From NCBI RefSeq assembly GCF_030285365.1, contig NZ_JASVDS010000004.1, forward strand, positions 248,001 through 312,000: 64,000 nt of DNA. Reading direction: 5' to 3'. Source of the DNA: Roseateles subflavus (GTDB lineage Bacteria; Pseudomonadota; Gammaproteobacteria; Burkholderiales; Burkholderiaceae_C). This document shows, in pieces, positions 41,691 to 50,475 of this stretch. A program made the translations under genes and the position numbers. The notes under the pieces were generated by a model. It made no database searches and was not told the origin of the DNA. It worked only from the letters and a program-made list of their open reading frames with translations. Position 1 is the first letter of the stretch, and each line of letters opens with the position of its first letter.

Positions 41691-42956
41691 ATGTCCTTTG
41701 CCTTCCCGCGGCCCGGTCAGCCTTCGTCATCTGACGCCATCAGCCCCGTTCAATCGCCCAGCAAGCCCTTCCTGACGATGGCTTCGGCCCTGCTGCTGGC
41801 CACGCTGCTGAGCGCCTGCGGAGGCGGCAGCTCGTCGGCGGCCGGCCCGGCGCCGCTGCCGGACAACGCGATGAGCCGCCGCGCCCAGCTGGGCGAGAAG
41901 ATCTTCAAGGACGTCAGCCTCTCCGGCTCCGGGCGCCAGGCCTGCATCAGCTGCCATGCGCCGGAGACGGGCCATGCCGGTGCGCTCAACGGCAAGCCCA
42001 CCGAACCGGGTGGCCTGCTGCTCGAGCTGGAGGGCGGCCGCACGGCACCCGGGCTGCGCTACCTGGCCACGAACAAGTCCTTCGGCTTCGACAAGGAAGG
42101 CACGCCCAACGGCGGCTTCTTCTGGGACGGCCGCGCCAGCAGCCTGGCCGACCAGGCCGGCAAACCCTTCTTCAACCCGAAGGAGATGGCCAACGCCAGC
42201 GTCGAGGACCTGATCGCCCGCCTGGCCCGCACCAGCTACGCCGCCGAGTTCCAGCAGGAGTTCGGTGCAGACGTGTTCAAGACGCCCGCCGAAGCGCTGC
42301 AGCGCGTCCAGCTGGCCCTGCAGGCCTACCAGCTCGAGGACCCGGACTTCCGCCCCTACAGCAGCAAGTACGACGAGTTCCTGCGCGGTCGCACGCCGCT
42401 CACCGAGCAGGAGCTGCGCGGCCTGGCGCTGTTCAACGCCAAGGACAAGGGCAACTGCGCCGCCTGCCACCCCTCCGCCAAGGGCGCGGACGGCAGCTTC
42501 CCGCTGTTCACCGACTTCACCTACGACGCCCTGGGCGTGCCCCGCAACGCGGCGCTGCTGCAGAACGCCGATCCCGCCTACTTCGACCTCGGCCTGTGTG
42601 CCCGCGACGCCGGGGACCTGCTCGCGCGGCAGGACCTGTGCGGCGCCTTCAAGGTGCCGTCCCTGCGCAACGTCGCTCAGCGCAAGGCCTTCTTCCACAA
42701 CGGCCGCTTCACCAGCCTGCGCGAGGTGGTGAGCTTCTACGTCCAGCGCGACGTCTTCCCCGAGAAGTGGTACCCGCGTCTGCCCGACGGCAGCATCGAC
42801 AAGTTCAATGACCTGCCGCCGGCCCTGCGCGGCAACGTCAACACCACCGAGGGTCCGTACAACCGCAAGCCCGGCGATGCACCGGCGCTGAGCGAGGCCG
42901 AGATCGACGACGTGGTGGCCTTCCTGCGCACGCTCAGCGACGGCTACGCCCGCTGA
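41691..42956 (+). CDS. Di-haem cytochrome c peroxidase/MauG-family lipoprotein
   Basis: A 421-residue protein with a lipobox LLATLLSAC (lipidated Cys43) and two c-type haem motifs, CISCH (85-89) and CAACH (256-260). GEKIFKDVSLSGSGRQACISCH and FKVPSLRNVAQRKAFFHNGRF are typical of the bacterial cytochrome c peroxidase/MauG superfamily. It would sit in the periplasm on a lipid anchor. First gene of a five-gene operon behind a Fur-box-like site. A second possible start is Met30 (41778), just before the signal peptide. Reduction of peroxide or oxidation of a protein or metal partner are both possible. Confidence 0.88.
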   Translation: MSFAFPRPGQPSSSDAISPVQSPSKPFLTMASALLLATLLSACGGGSSSAAGPAPLPDNAMSRRAQLGEKIFKDVSLSGSGRQACISCHAPETGHAGALNGKPTEPGGLLLELEGGRTAPGLRYLATNKSFGFDKEGTPNGGFFWDGRASSLADQAGKPFFNPKEMANASVEDLIARLARTSYAAEFQQEFGADVFKTPAEALQRVQLALQAYQLEDPDFRPYSSKYDEFLRGRTPLTEQELRGLALFNAKDKGNCAACHPSAKGADGSFPLFTDFTYDALGVPRNAALLQNADPAYFDLGLCARDAGDLLARQDLCGAFKVPSLRNVAQRKAFFHNGRFTSLREVVSFYVQRDVFPEKWYPRLPDGSIDKFNDLPPALRGNVNTTEGPYNRKPGDAPALSEAEIDDVVAFLRTLSDGYAR

Positions 42957-42994
42957 CCCGCCCCTTCATTCCCGACTTTTCCGAACCTCCCCTC

Positions 42995-44293
42995 ATGAAC
43001 ACCAAGACCCTGCCCCTGCTCAGCACGCTGAGCCTCAGCCTGATGCTGGCCCTGGCGCCGGCCCATGCCCAGACCGCGACCGAGCAGGACCTGCTGCGCC
43101 GCGTCGACCAGCTCGCTGCCGAGCTGAACAAGCTGCGCGCCGAGCTGGCGCAGGTCCAGCAGCAGCGCGCCGCCGAGGCCGCCAAGCCGACGCCCGCCAC
43201 TCCGGCGCCGGCCCCGGTGCTGGCCGAGACGGAACGCCCGTCCGCTGCCCCGGCCACGGTGCTCAGCGGCTATGCCGAGCTGAACTACAACCGCCCCACG
43301 AAGAAGAGCCAGGACGCCCAGGCCGACCTGCGCCGCCTCGTGCTGGGCTACCAGCACCGCTTCGACGAGCGGACCAAGGTCGTCGCGGAGATCGAGGTCG
43401 AGCACGCCGTGGCCTCGGCCGACGACGCCGGCGAGGTGGCCATCGAGCAGGCCTACGTCGAGCACCAGTTCCACCCGAACTGGGCGGTGCGCGGCGGCCT
43501 GTTCCTCGTGCCCATGGGCCTGATCAACGAGAACCACGAGCCCACCGCCTACTACGGCGTCGAGCGCAACTTCGTCGAGACGGCGATCATCCCCAGCACC
43601 TGGCGTGAGGGCGGCATCCAGCTCGTGGGCCAGCTGGACAGTGGCTGGACCCTGCAGGGCGGCATCTCCACCGGCTTCGACCTGAACAAGTGGGACGCGA
43701 CGAGCAGCGAGGGCCGCGAGTCCCCGCTGGGCGCCATCCACCAGGAAATGGCGCTGGCCCGCTCGCGGGACCTCGCGGTCTTCGGCGCCGCCAACTACCG
43801 CGGCATTCCCGGCCTGCTGCTGGGCGGCTCGATCTTCACCGGCCAGGCCACGCACATGCAGCAGGCGAACGAGTCCCGCATCACGCTGTGGGACCTGCAC
43901 GCCCGCTGGACGCCGGGCCCCTGGGACCTCTCGGCCGTCTACACGCGCGGCACCATCTCCAACACCGCGGCGCTCAACCTGCCGCTGGTGGGCGGCGACA
44001 GCCTGATCCCCTCGCGCTTCGATGGCGCCTACGTGCAGGCCGCCTACAAGCTCTGGGAGCAGGGCAGCTATGTGCTCAAGCCGTTTGCCCGCTGGGAGCG
44101 CTACAACACCGCGGCGGCCTTTGCCGACCTCGGTGCGGGCCTGACCCCCGAGGTGCAGGCGGCCGAGCAGGTCTATACCTTCGGCGCCAACTTCGAGTTC
44201 GCGCCCGGCGTCGTGCTGAAGGCGGATGTGCAGCGCTTCAAGCAGAACAAGGACCTCAACCGCCTGAACCTGGGTCTGGGCTGGAGCTTCTGA
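42995..44293 (+). CDS. Outer-membrane porin with N-terminal coiled coil
   Basis: A 432-residue protein with a signal peptide (cleavage near AHAQ, residue 25), a coiled coil (LLRRVDQLAAELNKLRAELAQVQQQRAA), a Pro/Ala linker and a beta-barrel ending in the outer-membrane signature GLGWSF with terminal Phe. The barrel resembles the phosphate-selective porin O/P class. It is 38 bases after the peroxidase-like gene, and its stop overlaps the start of the FMN-binding gene (TGATG). The solute is unknown; the operon suggests a metal or metal chelate. Confidence 0.85.
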   Translation: MNTKTLPLLSTLSLSLMLALAPAHAQTATEQDLLRRVDQLAAELNKLRAELAQVQQQRAAEAAKPTPATPAPAPVLAETERPSAAPATVLSGYAELNYNRPTKKSQDAQADLRRLVLGYQHRFDERTKVVAEIEVEHAVASADDAGEVAIEQAYVEHQFHPNWAVRGGLFLVPMGLINENHEPTAYYGVERNFVETAIIPSTWREGGIQLVGQLDSGWTLQGGISTGFDLNKWDATSSEGRESPLGAIHQEMALARSRDLAVFGAANYRGIPGLLLGGSIFTGQATHMQQANESRITLWDLHARWTPGPWDLSAVYTRGTISNTAALNLPLVGGDSLIPSRFDGAYVQAAYKLWEQGSYVLKPFARWERYNTAAAFADLGAGLTPEVQAAEQVYTFGANFEFAPGVVLKADVQRFKQNKDLNRLNLGLGWSF

Positions 44294-44841
44294 TGCGCCT
44301 GTGCCTCGCCACCGGAGCCGCCACCGTCCTGGCCCTGGCGCCTGCCGGGGCCTTCGCGGTGGACTACCTGACGGCGGAGGCTGCGGCGAAGCTGCTGTTC
44401 GCGGAGGCCGACCGCTTCGAGATCCGCGACTGGCAGCTCGACGCGGCGCAGGCCCAGGCCATCGCGGCGCTGGGCGTGAAGCCGCGCAGCGCGCAGTGGA
44501 AGCTGCGCCTGGCCTTCAAGGGGCGCGAGCTGCTGGGGGTGGTCGTGGCCGATGACGTCCTCGGCAAGTTCGAGCTGATCAGCTATGCCGTGGGCATCGG
44601 CGCCGACGGCAAGGTGCGGGGCGTCGAGATCCTGTCCTACCGCGAGAGCCATGGCCACGAGGTGAGGACCCCGGCCTGGCGCAAGCAGTTCGTCGGCAAG
44701 GCGCAGGGCGCGCCGCTGAAGGTGGGGGAGGACATCGCCAACATCTCCGGCGCCACGCTCTCCTGCAGCCATGTGGCCGAGGGTGTGAAGCGCATCGTGG
44801 CGGTCGTTGAACAGGCGCGTCGCAGCGGTGTGCTCGGCTGA
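44293..44841 (+). CDS. FMN-binding domain protein (covalently flavinylated, exported)
   Basis: A 182-residue protein with a signal peptide (ATGAATVLALAPAGAFA) and an FMN_bind domain. The flavinylation motif is DIANISGATLSC at about 147-158, with Thr155 as the residue expected to receive FMN through a phosphodiester bond. GVEILSYRESHGHEV is also a family motif. The ApbE gene that would attach the flavin overlaps its 3' end by 35 bases. Role: periplasmic one- or two-electron carrier. Confidence 0.9.
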   Translation: MRLCLATGAATVLALAPAGAFAVDYLTAEAAAKLLFAEADRFEIRDWQLDAAQAQAIAALGVKPRSAQWKLRLAFKGRELLGVVVADDVLGKFELISYAVGIGADGKVRGVEILSYRESHGHEVRTPAWRKQFVGKAQGAPLKVGEDIANISGATLSCSHVAEGVKRIVAVVEQARRSGVLG

Positions 44842-45610
44842 CCGCAGCGACGCCGGCCTGCAGCGCCGGGCCCGGCCGGCGCTCGGCACGCTGGTGGAGC
44901 TGGCCGTGCGCCACGACTCGCCCGAGGCGGGCGAGCGCTGCCTGCGCGACGCCTTCGAACGGCTCGAACGCCTGGAGTCGCAGCTGAGCCGCTTCCGGCC
45001 CGGCAGTGACATCGCCCGCTTCAATGAGCTGCCGGCGGGCGGCGCCCTGCGCATCCATCCCGCCACCCAGCGCGTGCTGGCCGCGGCGAGCTGCCTGCGC
45101 CAGCGCAGCGGCGGGCGCTTCGACCCGACGCTCGGCAGCGGCCCGCTCGACTGGCAGCTCATGGGCGGGGTGCTCCACAAGCACCGCGACGGCGTGCAGC
45201 TCGACCTGGGCGGCATCGCCAAGGGCTTCGTGGTGGACCGCCTCATCGCGCAGCTGCGTCGCGCCGGGGCACGCTGGGGCAGCGTGAATGCCGGCGGAGA
45301 TCTCCGCGTCTTCGGTCCGCAGGCCCTGCCGCTCTTGCTGCGAGACGAGTCCCGCGGCGGCCTGCGCGAGTTCGGCCAGCTGGCGGACGGCGCCTTTGCC
45401 AGCAGCCACTATGCCCCGGGCAGCCGCAGCCGGCTGCATGGGCTCCCCGATGACGAGGCCGTGCAGGTGGCCGTGGCCGCGCCTTCCGCGCTCTGGGCCG
45501 ATGCCCTGTGCAAGCTGGCGGCGCTGGGTTCGCTGATGCAGCCCGGGCCTGAGCGAGAATCCGCGCTGCTCACGCGGCTGAAGGCCAGGGTCTGGATCTG
45601 GCAGGCGTGA
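44807..45610 (+). CDS. apbE: FAD:protein FMN transferase (ApbE)
   Basis: A 267-residue flavin transferase that moves FMN from FAD onto Thr/Ser of target proteins. QLSRFRPGSDIARFNE, the glycine motif LDLGGIAKGFVVD (about 125-137), VNAGGDLRVFG and the C-terminal ADALCKLAALG agree with ApbE. The TTG start at 44807 overlaps the FMN-binding gene by 35 bases; GTG at 44828 is an alternative. No clear signal peptide, so it may act in the cytoplasm or its N-terminus is mis-set. Its likely client is the preceding gene product. Confidence 0.9.
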   Translation: MNRRVAAVCSADRSDAGLQRRARPALGTLVELAVRHDSPEAGERCLRDAFERLERLESQLSRFRPGSDIARFNELPAGGALRIHPATQRVLAAASCLRQRSGGRFDPTLGSGPLDWQLMGGVLHKHRDGVQLDLGGIAKGFVVDRLIAQLRRAGARWGSVNAGGDLRVFGPQALPLLLRDESRGGLREFGQLADGAFASSHYAPGSRSRLHGLPDDEAVQVAVAAPSALWADALCKLAALGSLMQPGPERESALLTRLKARVWIWQA

Positions 45611-45635
45611 GCCTCCCCGTGATTCCGGAACCTGC

Positions 45636-46082
45636 ATGCGCGCACCCCTGCTCAAACTGCCCGGCTGGCACAAGCGCTGGCTCTACACCAGCTTCGCCGT
45701 CCTGCTGACGACCGGCTTGGTCTGGCTGCTGCTGCACTACAGCCGCGAGGCCGACGCGCTGCCGTCGCCCGCCGAGGCCTGGCTGATGCGCGTGCATGGC
45801 CTGGCCAGCATGCTGGCGCTGATGGGGCTGGGCATGGTCGCCGGCAGCCATGTGCCGGCCGGCTGGCGCCTGAGCGCCCAGGCAGGGCGTCTGGCGCAGC
45901 GGCGCAGCGGGCTGTGGCTCAGTGCGGGGCTGGCCGCTGCGGTGCTGCTGGCCTACGGGCTGCTGTACCTCATACCCGAGGCCTGGCATGAGACAGCTGG
46001 CTGGGCCCATGCCGGCCTGGCCCTCGGCGTGACGGGGCTGTGGGCCTGGCACCGGCCCCGGCGCCACGGCCCGGCGGGCTGA
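45636..46082 (+). CDS. Four-helix membrane protein of the flavinylation operon
   Basis: A 148-residue protein with four membrane helices: residues about 16-36, 48-70, 86-107 and 115-135. Histidines lie at helix ends (LLHYS, RVHGLASML, GSHVP, AHAGLAL), as in small b-type cytochromes, and SFAVLLTTGLVWLLL resembles the DUF4405/cytochrome b561-like membrane carriers that often accompany FMN-binding proteins. It would pass electrons across the inner membrane to the flavoprotein; this is inferred. The stop directly abuts the rdgC stop on the other strand. Confidence 0.65.
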   Translation: MRAPLLKLPGWHKRWLYTSFAVLLTTGLVWLLLHYSREADALPSPAEAWLMRVHGLASMLALMGLGMVAGSHVPAGWRLSAQAGRLAQRRSGLWLSAGLAAAVLLAYGLLYLIPEAWHETAGWAHAGLALGVTGLWAWHRPRRHGPAG

Positions 46083-47093
46083 TCAGTCCCAGGGGGCCGG
46101 TTCATCGGCCGTGGCGGCCGTCGATGCCGCTGCCGCTGTCGGCGCTGCCGCCGGGTCCTTCTGCAGTTGCAGGCTGACGCCCTGCAGCGCCGCGGCCGCG
46201 AAGTCATGCTCGCCGCCGAGGCCGTAGATCAGGTCCGGCAGCAGCTGCGAGAGCTCGCCCGTGGCCAGGGCGGCGTCGGCGTCGAAGGCCTCGTCCTTGC
46301 TGGGCTTGTCACGGCCTTCGAAGACGATGTCCAGGAAGGCGATCTTCTTGATCGCGAGCGTGTCGGTCAGCAGGAAGGACACGCGGTCGCGCCAGGTCAG
46401 GGCGAGCTTGGTCGGCCGCTTGCCGGCGGCCAGGTGCTGGCGGACTTCCTCGATGTCCAGCGGGTGGCGGGCATAGCGCACCACGGACTTCATCTCGTCC
46501 TCGCTCTTGAGCTCGCACTCCCGGTCCACCGTGAAGTTGGCGGGCGGCACGCCGTCCATCAGCCAGGCGGCCATGCAGGCGGCCGGCGTCTCGGCGGTCT
46601 GCAGCAGCTGCACCACGAGGTTGGGCAGGCACTTCACGAGCAGCGTGATGAGCTCGTCCGCCTTGCCGACGGAGCCGGCGTCCACCATCAGCAGGCGCTG
46701 CTTCGTGTCGATCCACACGCGCGTGGCGCCCTGCTTGGTGAAGGCCTGGGGCAGCAGTTCCTGCGTGACCTGCTCCTTGAGCTCGTTCTTGACCTTCTTG
46801 CCGGGCTTGCGACCCGTTTCCTGCTCGATGCGCTCGCACAGCTCGTCCACCCGGCGGCGCACGACGGAGCCCGGCAGCACGCGCTGCTCGACCTGCAGCT
46901 TCAGCAGCCAGTGGCCGCCGACGTCCTCGATCAGGGGCGCATGCGCCACGCCGCGCGGCGACACCCAGCCCGCGGACAGCGGCTGCGTGGCGCCGCAGGG
47001 CACGAAGCGCTCGGGCTCCAGCGCTTCCTCGATCTCCTCGATCGTGGCCTGCCACTCAGGCGCGATGCGGTACAGCAGGAGATTCTTGAACAC
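46083..47093 (-). CDS. rdgC: Recombination-associated protein RdgC
   Basis: A 336-residue ring-forming DNA-binding protein that modulates RecA. MFKNLLLYRI at the N-terminus, LDIVFEGRDKPSKDEAFDAD and the general layout match RdgC. It is about 30 residues longer than the E. coli protein because of an Ala/Thr-rich C-terminal tail. Convergent with the preceding operon with no gap between stop codons (TGATCA). Confidence 0.95.
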   Translation of the reverse strand: MFKNLLLYRIAPEWQATIEEIEEALEPERFVPCGATQPLSAGWVSPRGVAHAPLIEDVGGHWLLKLQVEQRVLPGSVVRRRVDELCERIEQETGRKPGKKVKNELKEQVTQELLPQAFTKQGATRVWIDTKQRLLMVDAGSVGKADELITLLVKCLPNLVVQLLQTAETPAACMAAWLMDGVPPANFTVDRECELKSEDEMKSVVRYARHPLDIEEVRQHLAAGKRPTKLALTWRDRVSFLLTDTLAIKKIAFLDIVFEGRDKPSKDEAFDADAALATGELSQLLPDLIYGLGGEHDFAAAALQGVSLQLQKDPAAAPTAAAASTAATADEPAPWD

Positions 47094-47118
47094 GGATGAC
47101 CTCTCTCAATCACTCAAG

Positions 47119-47141
47119 CAAAAACGCCCCGGCGGGGCGTT
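47119..47141 (-). terminator. Rho-independent terminator of the frnE-like gene
   Basis: AACGCCCC (47123-47130) and GGGGCGTT (47134-47141) form an eight-bp stem with a three-base loop; the A-run at 47119-47124 reads as a T-run on the minus strand, downstream of the gene at 47281-47937. Confidence 0.8.
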
Positions 47142-47280
47142 CATGGATTCGTTCCCAGGGCCGCGGCAGCGCGGCCGACCGAAGGGCATTGTCGCTCAGG
47201 CCGCCGGGGCTGCCGCCTGGGGAGGCCCCCCTTTACAAGCCGTGGCAATTGAGACCCGACCGCCACCCCGGGGGCGGGGC

Positions 47281-47937
47281 TCAGCGGCCGGCCTTGGCTT
47301 CCTCGGCGGCGATCTGGCGCAGGGCCTGCGCAAAGACCTCGGGAGGCTGGCCGCCCTGCAGCAGGTAGCGCTCGTTGATGATCAGGGCGGGGACGGAGTG
47401 GATGCCCTGCGCCTGCCAGAAGGCCTCCTGCTCGCGCACCGCGGTGGCGTGGGCGTCGCTGTCCAGGACGGCCTGCGCGCCGGCGGCGTCGAGCCCCGCT
47501 TCCTGTGCCGCGCCCAGCAGCACGTCGCGGTCGCCCGGGTTGCGCCCCTCGGTGAAGTACGCCGTGAACAGCGCCAGCTTGAGCGCCTTCTGGCGCGCCG
47601 GGTCGACCTCGCCGGCCCAGTGGAGCAGGCGGTGGGCGTCGAAGGTGTTGTAGATGCGGTCCCGGGCGCCCTTGGTGAAGGTGAAGCCGAGCGCCTCGCC
47701 GCGTTGGCGGATCTGTTCGCGCGTCTGCTCCAGCTGTTCCGGGCGGGCGCCGTACTTGCGGGCCAGGTGGGCGTTGATCTCCTCGCCCTCGGCCGGCATC
47801 TGCGGGTTCAGCTCGAAGGGCTGGAAGTGCAGGGTGGCCTGGACGTCCGGCACCTCGGCAAGGGCCTGTTCCAGGGACTTGAGCCCGATGGCGCACCAAG
47901 GGCAGGAGACGTCGGAGACGAAATCGATCTTCAGCAT
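47281..47937 (-). CDS. DsbA-family oxidoreductase, FrnE-like
   Basis: A 218-residue cytoplasmic thioredoxin-fold protein with the CPWC motif at residues 12-15 (DVSCPWCAIGLKSLE) and HSVPALIINERYLLQGGQPPEVF with the cis-Pro of the DsbA fold. FrnE proteins are disulfide isomerases linked to oxidative stress. No signal peptide. It has its own terminator at 47119-47141. Confidence 0.92.
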   Translation of the reverse strand: MLKIDFVSDVSCPWCAIGLKSLEQALAEVPDVQATLHFQPFELNPQMPAEGEEINAHLARKYGARPEQLEQTREQIRQRGEALGFTFTKGARDRIYNTFDAHRLLHWAGEVDPARQKALKLALFTAYFTEGRNPGDRDVLLGAAQEAGLDAAGAQAVLDSDAHATAVREQEAFWQAQGIHSVPALIINERYLLQGGQPPEVFAQALRQIAAEEAKAGR

Positions 47938-48005
47938 GCCGGCATCGTAGTGGGGTGGGCGGATCCGTGCTGGCCTGGGGGCTTGGCGGGGCGGGGCCCG
48001 CCGAC

Positions 48006-48398
48006 TCAGGAGCGGTAGCCCAGCCCGCCCAGCCAGTCGAGGGCGTCGGCCAGGTCACGGCAGTCCCGGCGATCGACCCGGCTGGCCGTCTCCCGGCTCA
48101 GCGGCTCCACGACGTCAGCGAGCAGGCCGGAGGGCATCATGACTGCATAGGCGCCCAGGCCGTTGGCGGTCGCATCGACGAAAAAGGCCAGCCAGCACTG
48201 ATAGGCCTCGGGCGTGGCGCCTTCCCAGTCATCGAACAGGCCGGCCATCGCCCAGCGCCCTTGGTGCCGCGCCCAGAGGGCGGCCGCGTCGCGATGCAGG
48301 GCGCGGGCCGCCACGTCGTTCCAGACGCCCTCGTACTGCACGACCAGCACATCGCCGCGCCAGTGCAGGTGGTAGTTGCCGTGCTGGTTCCAGTCCAT
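48006..48398 (-). CDS. Hypothetical protein
   Basis: A 130-residue soluble protein. It starts GNYHLHWRGDVLVVQYEGVWN and continues with alternating helices and strands, a pattern that resembles STAS-like or SpoIIAA-like folds known from small Burkholderiales proteins. No catalytic motif or signal peptide. It is a single gene between the FrnE-like and AstE-like genes. Function unknown. Confidence 0.65.
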   Translation of the reverse strand: MDWNQHGNYHLHWRGDVLVVQYEGVWNDVAARALHRDAAALWARHQGRWAMAGLFDDWEGATPEAYQCWLAFFVDATANGLGAYAVMMPSGLLADVVEPLSRETASRVDRRDCRDLADALDWLGGLGYRS

Positions 48399-48463
48399 GC
48401 GTCGTCAGGGAGTCGACCCGTAGGCCAGTCTAGGTGAGATTGAAAACGATTTCATGACAGGGA

Positions 48464-49468
48464 TCAGGGACAGACGGCCGCTGGTGGCCCGTCGTTCGAT
48501 CGCGCACTGGGCCGAGCCCAGTAGAACCAGTCGGTGCCCACGGCCGCCGAGGGGTCGGGGAACACGAGACAGCCGTCGCCAGGCGCCAGCACCGGCGTGC
48601 CGTCGTGGCGACGGCCGATGAGTTCGCCGGCCCGGACGGGGTCGAAATGGCGCCAGGGCCGCTCGAAGCGGTCGTCCGGATGGAGGCGGTCGACAACGTC
48701 CTGCATCTGCAGCCAGGCCGGCTGGCCGACGGGGGCGGGCAGGGCCTGCGCCGGATCGATCATGCCCAGCAGCGCGAGCGCACGGCGCACGGCGGCTTCC
48801 GCCACGTCGACGGCGGCCGGGTCGTCGTGCTGCCCGCATTCCAGGGTCACGCCATAGCCGCCGGCGCGGCGCATGGCCTCGGTGGTGCCGATGGCCTGGA
48901 CGATGTCGCCGGCCGGCGCTCCGCGGCGGGCCAGGCCGCGGGCGTAGGTGCCGAGCCACCCCTCGACGATCCGGGGGGCGCCCAGCGCCAGTGCCAGGCG
49001 CGTCTCGGCCGCCTCGTGCGCAAAGGGCTCCAGCGGGCCGTCGTTGTCACGCGGGCCCAGCATCACGAAGGGCGAGCCCTCCGCGCGGAAGGAGTGCAGG
49101 TCCAGCAGCACCTCATGCGCCGCCAGCAGGGGGCTCAGCACGTTGGCGACGTGGTCCTCGTACTGGCGCGGCGTGCTCGTCGGCTGGAGTTGGCGGTTCA
49201 GGTTGCGGTCACCCTGGCGTTCGCCGCGGGCATAGGCGAGCGGGTTGGTCACCGGCAGCAGCGTCAGCTGTCCTTGCCGCAGGCGCAGGGTGCCCTCATC
49301 AAGCGCTTGCACGAGGCGGGCCAGGGCGCGGGTGCCGCAGGTCTCGTTGCCATGGACGGCGGCCGTCACCAGCAGGCGCGGGCCGGGCTCCAGGGCCAGG
49401 TACTGGTGCAGCCGCAGATGACCGAGCGGCACGGCGGCAGTCGAGGGGAGCGGCATGCCCGCGATCAC
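48464..49468 (-). CDS. Succinylglutamate desuccinylase/aspartoacylase-family deacylase
   Basis: A 334-residue M14-like zinc deacylase. Zinc ligands are His39 and Glu42 (AAVHGNETCG) and His125 (LLDLHSF); GERQGDRNLNRQ is the substrate-binding Arg/Asn segment of the AstE/ASPA family, and LECGQHDD carries the likely catalytic Glu. The C-terminal beta domain is present. It overlaps the PIG-L deacetylase gene by four bases (ATGA). The substrate is unknown: an N-acyl amino acid or polyamine conjugate is possible given the neighbouring putrescine genes. Confidence 0.85.
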   Translation of the reverse strand: MIAGMPLPSTAAVPLGHLRLHQYLALEPGPRLLVTAAVHGNETCGTRALARLVQALDEGTLRLRQGQLTLLPVTNPLAYARGERQGDRNLNRQLQPTSTPRQYEDHVANVLSPLLAAHEVLLDLHSFRAEGSPFVMLGPRDNDGPLEPFAHEAAETRLALALGAPRIVEGWLGTYARGLARRGAPAGDIVQAIGTTEAMRRAGGYGVTLECGQHDDPAAVDVAEAAVRRALALLGMIDPAQALPAPVGQPAWLQMQDVVDRLHPDDRFERPWRHFDPVRAGELIGRRHDGTPVLAPGDGCLVFPDPSAAVGTDWFYWARPSARSNDGPPAAVCP

Positions 49469-50391
49469 GCCAGACTGAGTCGCTCGGCGGCGCCGGCCAT
49501 GCGCGGTGGCAGGTCGTCCTGTTCGCGGCCGGCGAGCCAGCGCGTCAGGCGGTAGAGCGTCGCGAAGCCGAAGGCCGGCGGCGCGGTGCCGGCCCCGGCG
49601 ATCATCTCGCCGCCGCGGCGCACGTTGTCGGCCATCCAGGCGGGCAGGCGCAGGTGGTAGGGGTTGCGTGCCACCTCGCCCTCATGGCGCGACAGGGCCT
49701 GCACCAGGCGTGCCAGGTCTTGCCTGGAGCTTTCCACCATCAGGTTGGCGCCGGATTGCGGCGCCCAATATTCGGTCTGCGCCACCAGCCCGTTGTAGCC
49801 GGCGGCCTGCAGGGCATCGAGCGCCAGGCGGTGCACGCCCATGTGCGTGGCGATGCCGTCGCCCTCATGGGGCAGCAGGACGAGTGCCGGCTGCTCGCGG
49901 CGCAGCAGCGCGGCGGCCTGGTCGACGTGGCCCTGCCACAGGCCCGGCTGGGCGATGGGAGTGTCGGGGCGGACCTGCTCCAGCCCGCCCTCGGCGAGCT
50001 GCAGCGTCTCGAAATCCAGCAGCGCGCAGGCCTGGCGCAGCTCCTGCCAGCGCGGCTGGCGGCGGGCCTGGTTGCTGCCGAGCGTCACGGCCACGTTGCA
50101 GACCCGCCAGTGGGACTCGCGCCGCAGCCGCAGCGGCAGGGCGCCGACGATGCACTCGTCGTCCGGATGGGGGGAGAAGATCAGGGCCAGCGGCGTGTGG
50201 CCCCGGCGCTTGCGGGCCGGCGCGGCTTCGTCGCAGGGGGGGAGCTGCATCAACTGCGCCCAGTCGTCGACCCAGGCGAGCCAGTCGGCCAGTTCACGGG
50301 CCCGATCGGCCTCGGTGGCGGGCAGGCGGCCCTGCTGGGCGCCTTCTTGGGCATCGTCGGCGTCGAGGGCAGGGGGGCGGAGAGGGGACAT
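49465..50391 (-). CDS. PIG-L/LmbE-family deacetylase
   Basis: A 308-residue zinc deacetylase. The metal motif is SPHPDDE (73-79), and EGDGIATHMGVH supplies the third ligand; FSPHPDDECIVGAL is typical of the family, which removes acetyl groups from N-acetylated sugars and related molecules. An N-terminal extension of about 65 residues precedes the core. It is co-translated with the downstream AstE-like deacylase. The start at 50391 is preferred because further upstream sequence is not protein-like. Confidence 0.88.
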   Translation of the reverse strand: MSPLRPPALDADDAQEGAQQGRLPATEADRARELADWLAWVDDWAQLMQLPPCDEAAPARKRRGHTPLALIFSPHPDDECIVGALPLRLRRESHWRVCNVAVTLGSNQARRQPRWQELRQACALLDFETLQLAEGGLEQVRPDTPIAQPGLWQGHVDQAAALLRREQPALVLLPHEGDGIATHMGVHRLALDALQAAGYNGLVAQTEYWAPQSGANLMVESSRQDLARLVQALSRHEGEVARNPYHLRLPAWMADNVRRGGEMIAGAGTAPPAFGFATLYRLTRWLAGREQDDLPPRMAGAAERLSLA

Positions 50392-50475
50392 CGGCACAAC
50401 AGCGGCAGCGGGCCAGCCAATGTTAGGGCATCCCCTGCCTCTCATGGAGCGTTGACGGGCGCAAACGACGCAAAC

